From assembly GCA_963555775.3 (NCBI GenBank), contig CAUVWY020000009.1, positions 806,001-870,000 on the forward strand: a DNA stretch of 64,000 nucleotides, written 5' to 3'. Source of the stretch: JAJEDW01 sp963555775. Its GTDB lineage: Bacteria; Acidobacteriota; Terriglobia; 20CM-2-55-15. Positions within the stretch are counted from its first letter, which is position 1. Every line of letters starts with the position of its first letter. This document shows positions 16,094 to 25,690 of the stretch, one piece after another. The position numbers were made by a program, and so were the translations under genes. Below the pieces are notes generated by a model that saw only the letters and a program-made list of their open reading frames with translations, did no database searches and was not told where the DNA came from.

Positions 16094-16491
16094 GGCGACT
16101 TCGCTTGGCGCGGAACCTGAAAACCGAGCGCCTGCGCAACTGCGCTTTGCCGGTCGTCGAGCGTGACGAACGAAAGGTTGCCAGATTGGGGGGAGACATA
16201 AAGGGCTGTCGCGACATGCCACAGGTCGGCGCCCCGCAAGTAGCCTGTTTCGAACACTGTCGCAAACTCGGGAGCAAGCGCCCTGTTGGGCAGAATCCAT
16301 TCAATCCCCGCGATCATGCTCTCTTGAAAGAGCAGATTCTCGCGTGCGAACGCCGCCCGCAGTTCGGCTTCGAGCAGGTTGGAAGAGATCAGGCGAGCAA
16401 ATTCGTCCAGTCTTTGCGCGTGCGCTACGGCACCCGGTTCGTCGAAGGCGATGGCCGTCAACACCGAGGTGTCAACGTACGCGATGCTCAT
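16090..16491 (-). CDS. PIN-domain toxin (VapC-like)
   Basis: 133 residues, MSIAYVDTSVLTAIAFDE at the start supplying the first PIN acidic residue, ISSNLLEAELRAAF the Glu, and RGADLWHVATAL plus FVTLDDRQ the C-terminal acidic residues. PIN toxins are Mg-dependent RNases, often cutting tRNA or rRNA. The gene overlaps its antitoxin upstream by 4 bases and overlaps hsdR downstream by 4 bases, so antitoxin, toxin and HsdR should be translated from one message. Confidence 0.88.
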   Translation of the reverse strand: MSIAYVDTSVLTAIAFDEPGAVAHAQRLDEFARLISSNLLEAELRAAFARENLLFQESMIAGIEWILPNRALAPEFATVFETGYLRGADLWHVATALYVSPQSGNLSFVTLDDRQSAVAQALGFQVPRQAKSP

Positions 16492-16766
16492 TCGCCGCGC
16501 TCGGCAAGAAATCTCGACAGTGCGCCGGGCCGTCGATCAACCGGTCGGAACGTCCGCCTTGGAATGGCCGAGTGAACCAGGGCGCCACTGCGTTCGAGGT
16601 CCTTCAGCCGCTCGTCGAGCGTCGGCTTTTGACGCTGCCGGATCGAACGGATCTCGGCCACTGGTTCCCCTCGATAAGAGACGGTGACCGTCTTTCCTTC
16701 GCGCACTTGCCGAATGACCTCGGAAAACCGCGCTTTTGCTTCGTAGACTGAATATGTGAGGGCCAT
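16488..16766 (-). CDS. Phd/YefM-family antitoxin
   Basis: 92 residues. MALTYSVYEAKARFSEVIRQ, then VREGKTVTVSYRGEPVAEI, is the Phd/YefM DNA-binding N-terminus; the C-terminal RPVDRRPGALSRFLAERGE would wrap the PIN toxin. These antitoxins repress their own operon, and a palindrome overlapping the likely promoter lies just upstream. First gene of the antitoxin-toxin-hsdR operon. Confidence 0.88.
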   Translation of the reverse strand: MALTYSVYEAKARFSEVIRQVREGKTVTVSYRGEPVAEIRSIRQRQKPTLDERLKDLERSGALVHSAIPRRTFRPVDRRPGALSRFLAERGE

Positions 16767-16782
16767 GGTGTTACTTTAGGGA

Positions 16783-16808
16783 ATTATACCGTTGACTGAA
16801 AATCAGTC
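16783..16808 (-). promoter_or_regulatory. Promoter -10 and operator-like palindrome of antitoxin-toxin-hsdR operon
   Basis: On the minus strand a perfect TATAAT (16783-16788) lies 16 bases before the antitoxin ATG. Immediately upstream is the palindrome GACTGA-AAA-TCAGTC (16794-16808), placed between the -10 and -35 regions where binding by the Phd-type antitoxin would block RNA polymerase. Autoregulation is established for the family; its use here is inferred. Confidence 0.55.
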
Positions 16809-16957
16809 CCAGAGCGACACGATCTTCACCGGGTTCATGAACCTATTGTACCGAGGTTGGTCTGATAAGTGACCGGAAGGCAGAGAGTTGTTGGTTGCAT
16901 GACGGATCCCGGTCTTAGGTAACCAGAGTTTGTTTTTTACAGACCACGGTCTTTCCG

Positions 16958-17531
16958 TTACATGTTCAAAAAGTCAGGCAGAAGACTTAACTGGTTGTCA
17001 ATAGGACCGAAACGCTTTTCGTACAGTTGCCTGAAATCATCAATGTTGTCAGACAACTTCAGAATGGTCAGGACTTCTTGCCGTTGATGCCGAAGTTTTT
17101 CGAGACCATACCCCTTGCTCAAAAACTGGTGGAACCTCTGTTTCCGCGTTCCCTTTGCGTCAACCTGTGGGTTGAGACGCTGTAGCTCCTTAAGAACTTC
17201 ACCGTTTTCTAGCGGGCCGTAGACATACTTGTTGGTGAAATTGCCAAAGTGTTGCGGCTTGTTAATAAAGAAACCACCACCACGGATACGTTCAATATAC
17301 GGTTCAGATCCATAGACTCGATTGAGCCCGAAATAGAATTCGTCTGGAAACTCTTTTTCCCACTCTCGGGTTTCCTTCTCTATATAGGCTTGGACCATTA
17401 ATCGCAGAGCATCCGGGTCCCTTGCTGTCTGGTATCCAGTTGCCTCATCGATGAGTGCAATGATCCCGACGTTTACTAAAGCGTTGATAATGGCTCTAGC
17501 CTGCCGTGCCATAGGTGCTTGCCGTATAGTT
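16958..17531 (-). pseudogene. P63C-domain protein, C-terminal part (split by ISNCY element)
   Basis: Encodes the C-terminal 190 residues of a P63C-domain protein: ARQARAIINALVNVGIIALI, DEATGYQTARD, GGGFFINKPQHFGNFTNKYV and RFHQFLSKGYGLEKL. The 5' part is at 19315-19647. Removing the IS and one AGTT copy joins DAGKLTIRQAPMARQA in one frame and yields a 300-residue protein. P63C proteins occur in phages and mobile islands; their function is unknown. The DNA is lower in GC than the hsdR operon beside it. Confidence 0.8.
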
Positions 17532-19314
17532 AGTGTCCGCCAGAAAACTCATAACTAGTTGATAATGCAGTACATATAGTGGACTTCGAGTGGTGAAGAT
17601 CGTTCAGATGTCGTATTATTGGGGGTGAAGTTCTGGGTTTTGACCGCTGAATGGAGAATCTTCGCGAAGCGGGGACACGATGAGAGAAGTGCAGAGACGG
17701 CAGTTCCAGATCGGTCAGGCGCCGATCGAGCAGATCTGGATCGACCCGAAGTCGCGGGACGACATCCCGGCGGTATTGAAGGGGCTGCAGCAGATCTGGG
17801 GCGAGGAGGCGCTGCGCGTCCGGCTGTTTGCGCTGCTGGATGAGCATATTCTGCCGGAGGCCGACCGCACGGTCGGGCGTCCGGGGATGGAATTGTGGCA
17901 GATCCTGGTGCTGGGGGTTCTGAAGCAGGGTCTGGGCTGCGACTTCGACCGCCTTCACGACCTGGCGAACCATCACGCGACGATACGCGCGTTCCTGGGT
18001 CACGGCGATTTCGTCGACAAGACGCGCTACGAGTACCAGACGGTGGTCGACAACGTGTCGTTGTTGACGCCGGAGTTGTTGTCGGCGGTCGGACAACTGG
18101 TGGTGGAGAGTGGCCACAAGGTCGCCCGAAAAAAGCCTGGCGAGCCATTGCGCGGGCGGTGTGACTCGTTCGTGGTCGAAACGGACGTGCATTACCCGAC
18201 GGATGTAAGCCTGTTGTGGGACGCGATGCGGTGCGTGCTACGGGAGACTGGGGAGGTGGCCGGGCAACACGCCGTGGGCGGATGGCGTCAGTGGCGGCAT
18301 CTATCCAGGAAGGTCAGGAAGCTGTTCAACACGGTGCGCTCGACCCGGCGGGCGAAGCGCCGTCCGGAGCGGGTGGAGGCGTACCTGGAGCGCTGCCGCG
18401 CACTGGTCGCCCGGATCGCGGAGACCCTCGACGAGCTGCGGGACAACGGCGTCGAGGAAACCACCTGTCAATCAATCGAAGGCTTTATCGCTCATGCCCG
18501 GCGCCAAATCGGCCAGGTTGAACGCCGGCTCCTGCGAGGCGAGACGATTCCTCACGCGGAGAAGGTGTTCTCGATCTTCCAGGAGCACACGCGCTGGATT
18601 TCGAAGGGCAAGGCGGGCACGCCGGTGGAACTGGGAGTGCCGGTCGCTCTCATCGAGGACCAGCATCAATTCATCCTGCACCACCGGATCCTGTGGGAGG
18701 GCGAGGACGTGGACGTGGCGGCGCCGATGGTCAGGGAAACCCAGGCGCGGTATCCCGATCTGCGGGCGTGCAGCTTCGACCGGGGCTTTCACAGTCCTGA
18801 GAACCGGATCAATCTCGACGCGCTCCTCGACCTCAACGCGCTGCCGGGAAAGGGGTATCGGTCCCGAGTCGACCGGGAACGCGAAGCGGAGGAATCCTTC
18901 GCCGCCGCGCGGCGCGCGCATCCTGCGATTGAATCGGCCATCAATGGATTGGAGCATCGAGGGCTCAACCGTGTCCGCACTCACGGCGCCGACGGCTTCG
19001 CCCGCGCCGTCGCCCTGTCGGTACTGGCCGCCAACCTGCATCGCATCGGATCGATCCTGCAGAAGCGCGAGCGCAAACGACCACGCGTCGCCTGACCCAC
19101 CGGTCCTCCCGGAACATGCCCGATTCGGGGCCGTCGCAAGACGGCAAGCCGCCCCATGCCCGGACGCCCGACATTCGGGCCGATTTCTTGCCGATCACTC
19201 CCCACGAGTCGTCAACCGCTCCCGTTGCGGTTCGATTTATAGTGAATGAACGTCACTTGCACCCCCGGTCGCTCCCAAATCTCCATCCGCGAGAGGGGTT
19301 TTCTGGCGGACACT
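17532..19314 (+). mobile_element. ISNCY-family insertion sequence, complete
   Basis: 1783 bp. Inverted ends begin agtgtccgccagaaaac on the left and match the right end in reverse complement for at least 17 bases. A 4-bp target duplication AGTT (17528-17531 and 19315-19318) flanks it. It carries one transposase gene. It sits inside a P63C-domain gene, whose frame is restored by removing the element and one duplicate, which confirms the boundaries. Confidence 0.92.
17680..19095 (+). CDS. ISNCY-family transposase
   Basis: 471 residues. The N-terminus QIGQAPIEQIWIDPKSRDD, followed by GRPGMELWQILVLGVLKQGL, is diagnostic of the ISNCY group. DDE-type positions are likely at SFVVETDVHYPTD, the RACSFDRGF region and the downstream RTHGADGF region. 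It occupies most of the element and looks intact, so the IS may be active. Confidence 0.88.
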   Translation: MREVQRRQFQIGQAPIEQIWIDPKSRDDIPAVLKGLQQIWGEEALRVRLFALLDEHILPEADRTVGRPGMELWQILVLGVLKQGLGCDFDRLHDLANHHATIRAFLGHGDFVDKTRYEYQTVVDNVSLLTPELLSAVGQLVVESGHKVARKKPGEPLRGRCDSFVVETDVHYPTDVSLLWDAMRCVLRETGEVAGQHAVGGWRQWRHLSRKVRKLFNTVRSTRRAKRRPERVEAYLERCRALVARIAETLDELRDNGVEETTCQSIEGFIAHARRQIGQVERRLLRGETIPHAEKVFSIFQEHTRWISKGKAGTPVELGVPVALIEDQHQFILHHRILWEGEDVDVAAPMVRETQARYPDLRACSFDRGFHSPENRINLDALLDLNALPGKGYRSRVDREREAEESFAAARRAHPAIESAINGLEHRGLNRVRTHGADGFARAVALSVLAANLHRIGSILQKRERKRPRVA

Positions 19315-19647
19315 AGTTAGCTTTCCGGCATCACTAGCCCGTGCGACTGCCTTACAGATATTCACTAAAACTTCAGCTTCGTATCCATGGGCTGGATCCA
19401 AGCTTAATGCGTTGAAAACAATAGGAATTTCAACCGTTTTGCGTAAAGTGACGCCAATTTCGGATCCAAGGGATTTTCGCCGTAAGGTCTTCATGAAGGC
19501 GTTGCCACCTTGAGATTTAAGACCCATGGCCTTTGCCATGCCACGCTTGTGGAAGACCCTTCGGCCATCCTCTAACACGTAGCACTCAAGTTGAAGACCA
19601 CCAATATGTAGAATGCCCTTGTGTGTTGCCTTTGGTATGCTTGTCAT
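19315..19647 (-). pseudogene. P63C-domain protein, N-terminal part (split by ISNCY element)
   Basis: Encodes the first 111 residues: KATHKGILHIGGLQLECYVL, EDGRRVFHKRGMAKAMG, HGYEAEVLVNICKAVARASD, then AGKLT, where the IS interrupts. These match the usual order of P63C proteins. Beyond the junction the frame runs into IS sequence and stops at 19237. It is the last gene of a minus-strand group with the small genes and methyltransferase upstream. Confidence 0.8.
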
Positions 19648-19908
19648 AATCTTGGACCACGCCCTCCATGCTGACGGTAATCGGTGGTCACATTATTTCA
19701 CCACCGTTCGTTTCACACTCCCGATCCTACGACTCCTGCTCGTCCGGACACATCACCGGACGGAGCACATTCCTATTGCACCGTGTTGAGGTCGTAGGGT
19801 GGTTTGCGGTGGTGGTGGCAGCTTAAGTCCACACAGCGTCGGATCTAGGCTTTCTGAAAAGTTCACCCAGTCCACTATTCTATTTAATGCAATTCAAATC
19901 TATTCCAA

Positions 19909-20232
19909 CTAAGTGAGCCCAAGTTCTCGACAATGTTTTCTCGCGGCTTCAACTTCCTTATCGGCATCCGTGCATGCCTTAAGCACACCGATAAGAAAAC
20001 TTTCAGAAGGATAATCAATAACTGTTGTCCCCGAAAGTCTGACTAGCATAATCCGGTCTTGACCGGCATGATTTATGATCTCTACAGATTTAGAAAGCAC
20101 CCCATTGTTAATGTCCTTGAGTATATTGACAACACTCGATAACTGGCTATCACACAAATCCATATTCTTATCAGCATTGTTCATCCGCAGTAGAGCGAAA
20201 GCTTTTACAGAGTCTTTTTCGTGATCAGTCAT
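19909..20232 (-). CDS. Small protein of unknown function
   Basis: 107 residues, starting MTDHEKDSVKAFALLRMNNA. The AFALLR motif also occurs in the next small protein upstream (20272-20472), so the two may be related or share a binding motif. The middle LVRLSGTTVIDYPSESFLIG looks like a beta-rich core. No signal or membrane segment. Lower GC than the flanking chromosome, with phage-like or mobile neighbours. Function unknown. Confidence 0.5.
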   Translation of the reverse strand: MTDHEKDSVKAFALLRMNNADKNMDLCDSQLSSVVNILKDINNGVLSKSVEIINHAGQDRIMLVRLSGTTVIDYPSESFLIGVLKACTDADKEVEAARKHCRELGLT

Positions 20233-20271
20233 ACCATCTATGCTACTGGAAATCGCATCACCATTGCTGCG

Positions 20272-20472
20272 TTACCTATTCGGATTCGTTGTTCCTGTAG
20301 ACTGACCAAGACCACTCTCATTCGACCGCTCCGAATCATCCTCTTTCTCATCGTGCGTCACCAGACGAAGCAAGGCAAAAGCTACCATTTCCATGGTGGC
20401 ATCCTTGTACTTTGGATTCGTGACTTCAATATCGATGGGTTTTGGTTTCTCTGGAGTCTTAGTCATCTTCAC
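20272..20472 (-). CDS. Small protein of unknown function
   Basis: 66 residues, MKMTKTPEKPKPIDIEVTNP, with MEMVAFALLRLVTHDEKEDD resembling the start of the 19909-20232 protein. It overlaps the preceding small gene by 14 bases, typical of compact phage-like operons. Preceded by GAGGAG-like sequence. Function unknown. Confidence 0.45.
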   Translation of the reverse strand: MKMTKTPEKPKPIDIEVTNPKYKDATMEMVAFALLRLVTHDEKEDDSERSNESGLGQSTGTTNPNR

Positions 20473-20650
20473 TCCTCATTATGGCGAAGCTGTCAAACTG
20501 ACTCATAATACTTGGGGGTATTGGACTGTAGTAGATACCCTGGCACTGGTTGCATTGAAGTCCACCAGAACCCCAACCCTCGGGTATGTCCTCACGTCCA
20601 GAACAGGTACAGGTCCAGTCATCGGTCCGGGGTTGGTAGTTGATTTCCAT
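20459..20650 (-). CDS. Small cysteine-rich protein, possible zinc ribbon
   Basis: 63 residues with CTCSG early and CNQCQGIYY later, two CxC/CxxC pairs that could bind zinc. It overlaps the end of the methyltransferase-HNH gene by 32 bases and the next small gene by 14, so it belongs to that operon. Not recognised beyond the possible zinc ribbon. Confidence 0.45.
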   Translation of the reverse strand: MEINYQPRTDDWTCTCSGREDIPEGWGSGGLQCNQCQGIYYSPIPPSIMSQFDSFAIMRSEDD

Positions 20651-21362
20651 TGCTCATATACCCATGTTTCTTGTTCTCTCTCCGTAGTCCTGACAGCGTG
20701 TACACATGGCTCTTAAGCTGGTTGCAGGGACCACACAAGAGAACCCGGTTCGAGATGTGGTTCAACCCACCGTCAGCCCGTGGCGTGTTGTGATCCAGTT
20801 GTAGATAACGTGGGTCATCGAACGTCCTGTCACATCCCTGACACTTTGGGCCATGTTGGTCCAGCAAGTGTTTGTACATAGCCGCACGGGTCATCTTTTG
20901 ACCGGGCGGCTCATACATGACGACCTTGGTTCTGAGGTTGGGAGCAGCGGTTACTTCATTATCTGTTCGGGTCGGCGGGCCATCCTTTGTGATCACATCA
21001 CTCGGGAACAGGTGACCGTGCAACTTGTCAGTTGAATCGGTTATAAGTCGTTCAGATTCCAAACGTTTCAGAACTACCTCTCTAGCATTGTCCCATATAT
21101 CGATTCCAACCCACTCGCGTTGAAGCTTTTCAGCGGCAACAAGGGTTGTCGCACATCCGGCAAAGGGATCGAGAACCATATCACCTTCATTCGAACTGGC
21201 CTTGATAATGCGCTCATAGAGCGGTAAGGGCTTCTGAGTGGGGTAACCCACTCGTTCTTTTGCTTGTGAGTTAATCGCCGGGATATCATCCCATACCGTA
21301 TCCACTTGCGTGCCATTGGAGTTGTCGAGATACCGCTTGAGACTCGGCACTCCACCCGGTTT
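20619..21362 (-). pseudogene. DNA methyltransferase-HNH fusion, C-terminal fragment
   Basis: Third piece of a gene cut by two IS3-family copies. It encodes PGGVPSLKRYLD, the methyltransferase motif I region VLDPFAGCATTLVAAEKL and REWVGID, and then a separate HNH nuclease domain: CQGCDRTF, LQLDHNTPRADGG, NRVLLCGPCNQLK. The duplicated TTT (21360-21362 and 27544-27546) marks the copy A insertion. Joined with 27544-28125 and 29729-30031 the gene is 540 codons and open throughout. Carrying a modification and an HNH domain in one chain, it could be a single-protein restriction-modification enzyme or a phage-type methyltransferase. Confidence 0.82.
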
Positions 21363-21435
21363 CCCTCTGTGCCAATGTAGATGAGACACCTTCCCTAACG
21401 TTAATTAGTGAGCAGGGCGGGAAGGAAGATAACCT

Positions 21436-21924
21436 GTGTTGGTGATTAAACCAGAAGAGGAGAAAGAATCGCGGGCAACGGAAGGAGCCCGTAGGGCGAC
21501 TGGAGTTGGGCGCGATTCGGCCGATGGGAATGGTGCCGGTCCGGATCCGGAGGTCGCCGATAAGGCGACGCGTCGACGATTCAGCGCGGAGTATAAGCGC
21601 CGGATCGTACGAGATGCCGACCGGTGTACGAAGCCCGGTGAGGTGGGCGCGTTGTTACGCCGTGAAGGGGTGTACTCATCGAGCCTGAGCACCTGGCGTC
21701 GGCAACTCGATGCCGGGGAGTTGGCCGGCGTCGGATCGGTCAAACGTGGACCGAAGGCGCAGCCGATAGACCCGCGGGATAAGCGGATTGCGGAGTTGGA
21801 ACGGGAGACTCGGCGTCTGGAGGCGAGACTCGGGCAAGCCGAGACGATAATCGCCATTCAAAAAAAAGTTGCGACGCTATTAGGAATTCCGCTGAATACG
21901 ATACAGGACAAGGAGAACGGTTGA
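21436..21924 (+). CDS. IS3-family transposase OrfA (copy A)
   Basis: 162 residues from a GTG start. Helix-turn-helix core RRRFSAEYKRRIVRDADRC, then LRREGVYSSSLSTWRRQLD, followed by a leucine-zipper-like coiled coil (DKRIAELERETRRLEARLGQ). The stop overlaps the orfB start, so orfB is probably reached by translational coupling. Its orfB is disrupted by the IS21 insertion. Confidence 0.85.
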   Translation: MLVIKPEEEKESRATEGARRATGVGRDSADGNGAGPDPEVADKATRRRFSAEYKRRIVRDADRCTKPGEVGALLRREGVYSSSLSTWRRQLDAGELAGVGSVKRGPKAQPIDPRDKRIAELERETRRLEARLGQAETIIAIQKKVATLLGIPLNTIQDKENG

Positions 21925-22063
21925 TGGAAGCGGCCCAGACCCACTCTGCCGAGTTGGGCGCCGCACCCGCATGCCGGGCTGATTTCGATAACGTAAAAGG
22001 GACCCACCAAACGGGGCTCTGATCGAGGAAAAGGGACCCACCCCTGATAGCCTCCCCGGAAGC

Positions 22064-23635
22064 GTGAACTGGATGAACAGTCACGCGAGTGGGAGGCGAG
22101 GATTGATAGGGATGGATCAGTACGAGTTGATCAGAACCGCAGATCGGGTTTACAAGAAGAGCATTCGACAGATCGCCCGGGAGACCGGGCACACGCGACG
22201 GACGGTCCGGAAAGTATTGGCCGGACAGGAGCCCAGGTATCGGCGAGAGAAGGAGCCCGCCTGTCCGGTGATGGACCCGGTCGCCGGGATCGTAGATGCC
22301 TGGCTCCAGGCGGACCGGGACCAGCCCGTCAAGCAACGCCACACCGCGCACCGGGTGTGGCAACGTCTGGTGGAGGAGCATGAATTTACCGGAGCCGAGG
22401 CGACGGTACGCCGCTGGGTTCGGGAACGGAAGACACGGTGGGGCTGGAACCAGACCGGTGCTGTGGTGCCGCTGGACCCGGAACACGCCCGTGAAGCCGA
22501 AGTGGACTGGGGCACGGCCTGGGTCCGGATGAAGGGTCACGACCTCCAGGTCAAGCTGTTCTGTATGCGGTCCCGATACTCGGGCAAGGCGTTCGTGCGG
22601 GCGTATCCATGGGAACGGCAGGAGATGTTCCTGGACGGCCACATCCGTGGGTTCGACTGGTACGGTGGGGTATTCCCGACATTGGTCTTCGATAACCTGA
22701 AGACAGCCGTGAAACAGATTCTGCGCGGGAAGGCTCGGGTCGAGCAGGCCCGGTTCACGGCGTTTCGGGCCCACTACACGTTTGAAGCGCGGTTCTGTAA
22801 TCCGGCCCGCGGCCAGGAAAAAGGCGGTGTCGAGGGCCTGGTCGGCTTTGCACGCCGGAACTTCCTGGCGCCGGTTCCCGAAGTGGCGGACTTCGAGGAT
22901 CTGAACACGCAGTTGCTGGAACGCTGCGCGGCTGACGACCAGCGCCGGATCCGCGGCCGGTCCGATGATCGCACGATCGGGGAACGGCACGCGGTGGAGC
23001 AAGAACGCCTCCTGGCACTGCCCGACACGCGGTTCGAGAACACGAAGGTGGTGGGAGTCCGGATCAGCCCGTATCAGACCGCCCAGGTGGATCGGAACCG
23101 GTATTCGGTGCCGACCGCCTATGTGGGACGCCGGCTCTGGGCCCATATCGGCTGTGACCGGGTGAGCTTTTACGCGGACCAGAAGAAGGTGGCCGAACAT
23201 GACCGCGCCTTCGGTCATAGCGACTGGCGGATTGATCCGTTGCACTACCTGGAGTTGATCCGCCGGAAGGTGGCCTCGTTTGAGAGTGCCCGACCGATCC
23301 GACAGTGGCGGCCCCAGTGGCCGGCGCATTACGAAACCGCGCTGGAGCGGTTGCGGGATCGGCATGGGTACAGCCGGGGCACCCGGGAGTTCATCGGCAT
23401 CCTGCAACTCCACCAGGACTGGGATCTGGAACGGGTGTCCTCGGCCATCCAGGAAGCGCTCGATGCCCACTGTATCGAGTTGGAAGCGGTGCGGCACATT
23501 CTGATGCGGGAGGACACGCCGACTCGAGCCCATGCGCCGCTGGAGTCCGGGTTGATGCCCGGTATCACCGACCTGACGATCGCCCGGGCCGATCTGGATC
23601 AATATGACCGTCTCCTGGCCGGGGGTGCGCGATGA
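22064..23635 (+). CDS. istA: IS21-family transposase IstA
   Basis: 523 residues. An N-terminal helix-turn-helix (KSIRQIARETGHTRRTVRKV) precedes the DDE catalytic core: EAEVDWGTAW (first Asp), TLVFDNLKTAV (second Asp) and the KGGVEGLVGFARRNF region (Glu). A second in-frame ATG at 22112 is an alternative start. The stop overlaps istB by 4 bases (ATGA). The gene looks intact. Confidence 0.92.
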   Translation: MNWMNSHASGRRGLIGMDQYELIRTADRVYKKSIRQIARETGHTRRTVRKVLAGQEPRYRREKEPACPVMDPVAGIVDAWLQADRDQPVKQRHTAHRVWQRLVEEHEFTGAEATVRRWVRERKTRWGWNQTGAVVPLDPEHAREAEVDWGTAWVRMKGHDLQVKLFCMRSRYSGKAFVRAYPWERQEMFLDGHIRGFDWYGGVFPTLVFDNLKTAVKQILRGKARVEQARFTAFRAHYTFEARFCNPARGQEKGGVEGLVGFARRNFLAPVPEVADFEDLNTQLLERCAADDQRRIRGRSDDRTIGERHAVEQERLLALPDTRFENTKVVGVRISPYQTAQVDRNRYSVPTAYVGRRLWAHIGCDRVSFYADQKKVAEHDRAFGHSDWRIDPLHYLELIRRKVASFESARPIRQWRPQWPAHYETALERLRDRHGYSRGTREFIGILQLHQDWDLERVSSAIQEALDAHCIELEAVRHILMREDTPTRAHAPLESGLMPGITDLTIARADLDQYDRLLAGGAR

Positions 23636-24423
23636 GTCCGGGTCAGGAGATCGTTCTCGACGACGCACTGCGGCAACTCCGGCTCCCGGCCATGGTGCGG
23701 GAGTGGCGGGAACACGCCCGACAGGCCAAAGAGGCCGGCGAGGGGTACACCGGCTTTCTATTGGCTCTGGCCAGCCGCGAGCTGGAACAGCGGCAAGCCA
23801 ATCAGGTCCAGCGTCGACTGCGGGAGGCCCGGTTCCCACTGCTCAAGACCCTGGAGACCACGGACCTGAAGAAGTGGCCGGTGCTGGATGCGGTCCAGGT
23901 TCGCGACTATGCCGAGTGCGGCTACATTACCCGGCACGAGAACGTCGTCCTGTTGGGCAAGCACGGCACCGGTAAAACCCATGCCGCCACGGCGCTGGGT
24001 GTGGAAGCCTGCCGGAGGGGCTACCGCGTCGGGTTCACCACGGCCGCCGGGCTGGTCAACACCTTGATCGAGTCGCGCGAGGAACGGCAACTGAACCGGC
24101 GCCTGGCCAAGCTGGCCCGCTTCGAGTTGCTCATCGTGGACGAAGTCGGCTATATCCCGTTCTCGGCCGAGGGGGCGCAGTTGCTGTTTCAGGTCTTCTC
24201 GGACCGCTACGAAAAGGGTTCGCTGATCGTCACATCGAACCTGCCGTTTGCACAGTGGACCAGCGTCTTCGGTGACGCCGCACTGACCGCAGCCCTGCTG
24301 GACCGGCTGACCCATCACTGCGCCATTCACCAGTTCGATTGGGAAAGTATCCGGTTTACCGACAGTCTCGGCGCCGCCAGCAAACGGAAGAACAAACCCC
24401 GGTCCGCCGGAGGATCCGCGTGA
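23632..24423 (+). CDS. istB: IS21-family helper ATPase IstB
   Basis: 263 residues, AAA+ fold with Walker A LLGKHGTGKTH near residues 106-116 and Walker B ELLIVDEVGYIPF near 165. IstB remodels target DNA for IstA; the Ser/Asn sensor VTSNLPFAQW is also present. Translationally coupled to istA. Looks intact. Confidence 0.93.
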   Translation: MSPGQEIVLDDALRQLRLPAMVREWREHARQAKEAGEGYTGFLLALASRELEQRQANQVQRRLREARFPLLKTLETTDLKKWPVLDAVQVRDYAECGYITRHENVVLLGKHGTGKTHAATALGVEACRRGYRVGFTTAAGLVNTLIESREERQLNRRLAKLARFELLIVDEVGYIPFSAEGAQLLFQVFSDRYEKGSLIVTSNLPFAQWTSVFGDAALTAALLDRLTHHCAIHQFDWESIRFTDSLGAASKRKNKPRSAGGSA

Positions 24424-24625
24424 AAACCGCGGGCGCAGCGGGCTGTGGAAAGTGCCGCCCCCATGGAAACCCGCTGCAAAGCCAGCGCGTTCCCACAGTG
24501 GCTTGGAAGCCTTCGGCTCCCACACTTCCCACGGCCTCGACGGCGGAATCACTTACAAACCATTAACCCGGGGGTGGGTCCCTTTTACTCGATCGGGGTG
24601 GGTCCTTTTTACGTTGTCAAAGCGA

Positions 24626-25577
24626 CCGGGCCTTTGGAGTTCCCCGTGCATCGTTCTATCGTCACCGGCAACGGCGAGCCGAACCCGCCCCAGACCCGAT
24701 CCGTCGGCGATCGCATCGAGCGTTGAGTGAGGTGGAGCGCCAAGAGGTCCTCGACCTGCTGCATGGCGATCGCTTCGTGGACCAGGCGCCGGCTCAGGTC
24801 GCCGCCGCCCTGCTGGACGAGGACCGCTATCTGTGTTCCCCACGAACGATGTATCGGATCCTGGAAGCGAATCAGGAAGTTCGCGAACGAAGGAACCAGC
24901 GACGCCATCCCGCCTATACAAAGCCGGAGCTGTTGGCTACGGCTCCGAATCAAGTTTGGAGTTGGGACATCACGAAGTTGAAGGGACCCCAAAAGTGGAC
25001 CTACTTCTACCTGTACGTGATCCTGGACATCTTCAGCCGCCAAGTCGTGGGCTGGATGGTCGCCGATTGCGAATCGGCGAATCTGGCCAAAAAGTTGATC
25101 CAGAAAGCCTGCGACAAGCAACAGATTGATCGTGATCAACTCATACTCCACTCCGATCGTGGATCGTCGATGAAGTCCAAGGCGGTGGCGCTGCTGTTGG
25201 CCGATCTGGGAGTGACGAAGTCTCACTCCCGACCGTATGTATCGGACGACAATCCATTCTCGGAAGCGCAGTTCAAGACGCTCAAGTACCGGCCAGGCTT
25301 CCCGGACCGTTTCGGTTGTAGCCAGGACGCCAAGGCGTTCTGCAGGGACTTCTTCCACTGGTACAACAATGTCCACTACCATTCGGGACTGAACTGGTTG
25401 ACACCGGCCATGGTTCACCACGCCCGTACCGACATCGTCATCCAAAAACGGCAACATGCCATGGATTGTGCGCGGCAACGCCACCCAGAACGTTTCGTCA
25501 ACGTACCCAGAACGATCCCAGGGCCGCCCGACAAGGTGTGGATCAATCCACCCGTAGAATCGCAGGCGGTAGCTTAA
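24626..25577 (+). pseudogene. IS3-family transposase OrfB (copy A), 5'-disrupted
   Basis: The first part of orfB is at 21921-21979; the IS21-family insertion separates it from this catalytic remainder, which still holds the DDE motifs WDITKLKG, LHSDRGSSMKS and PFSEAQFKTLKY. The fragment could start at a downstream codon but would lack the N-terminal residues present in the three intact copies. Confidence 0.85.
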
Positions 25578-25690
25578 TTGTTGAACCCACGTGTCCAGGG
25601 TGAATTTGTCCTTCCAGTGAACGTCCGAGAATTCAGTGGTTTAACCTGACAAGCTGGACATAGCGAGGAGATTCCTGTATAAAACTCTGA

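Larger units (their letters stand above)
21980..24625 (+). mobile_element. IS21-family insertion sequence, complete
   Basis: 2646 bp with imperfect ends: left tgatttcgataacgtaaaag, right end in reverse complement tcgctttgacaacgtaaaaa, both continuing with ggacccacc. A 6-bp duplication CCGGGC (21974-21979 and 24626-24631) flanks it, as judged against the uninterrupted IS3 copies. It contains istA and istB and interrupts IS3 copy A orfB just after its first 20 codons. Confidence 0.92.

Noticed and set aside
13958..16120. Open frame of 720 codons on the plus strand opposite hsdR
   Set aside because: It is the antisense of a clear HsdR with all helicase and nuclease motifs. Its composition is a mirror of GC-rich codon use.
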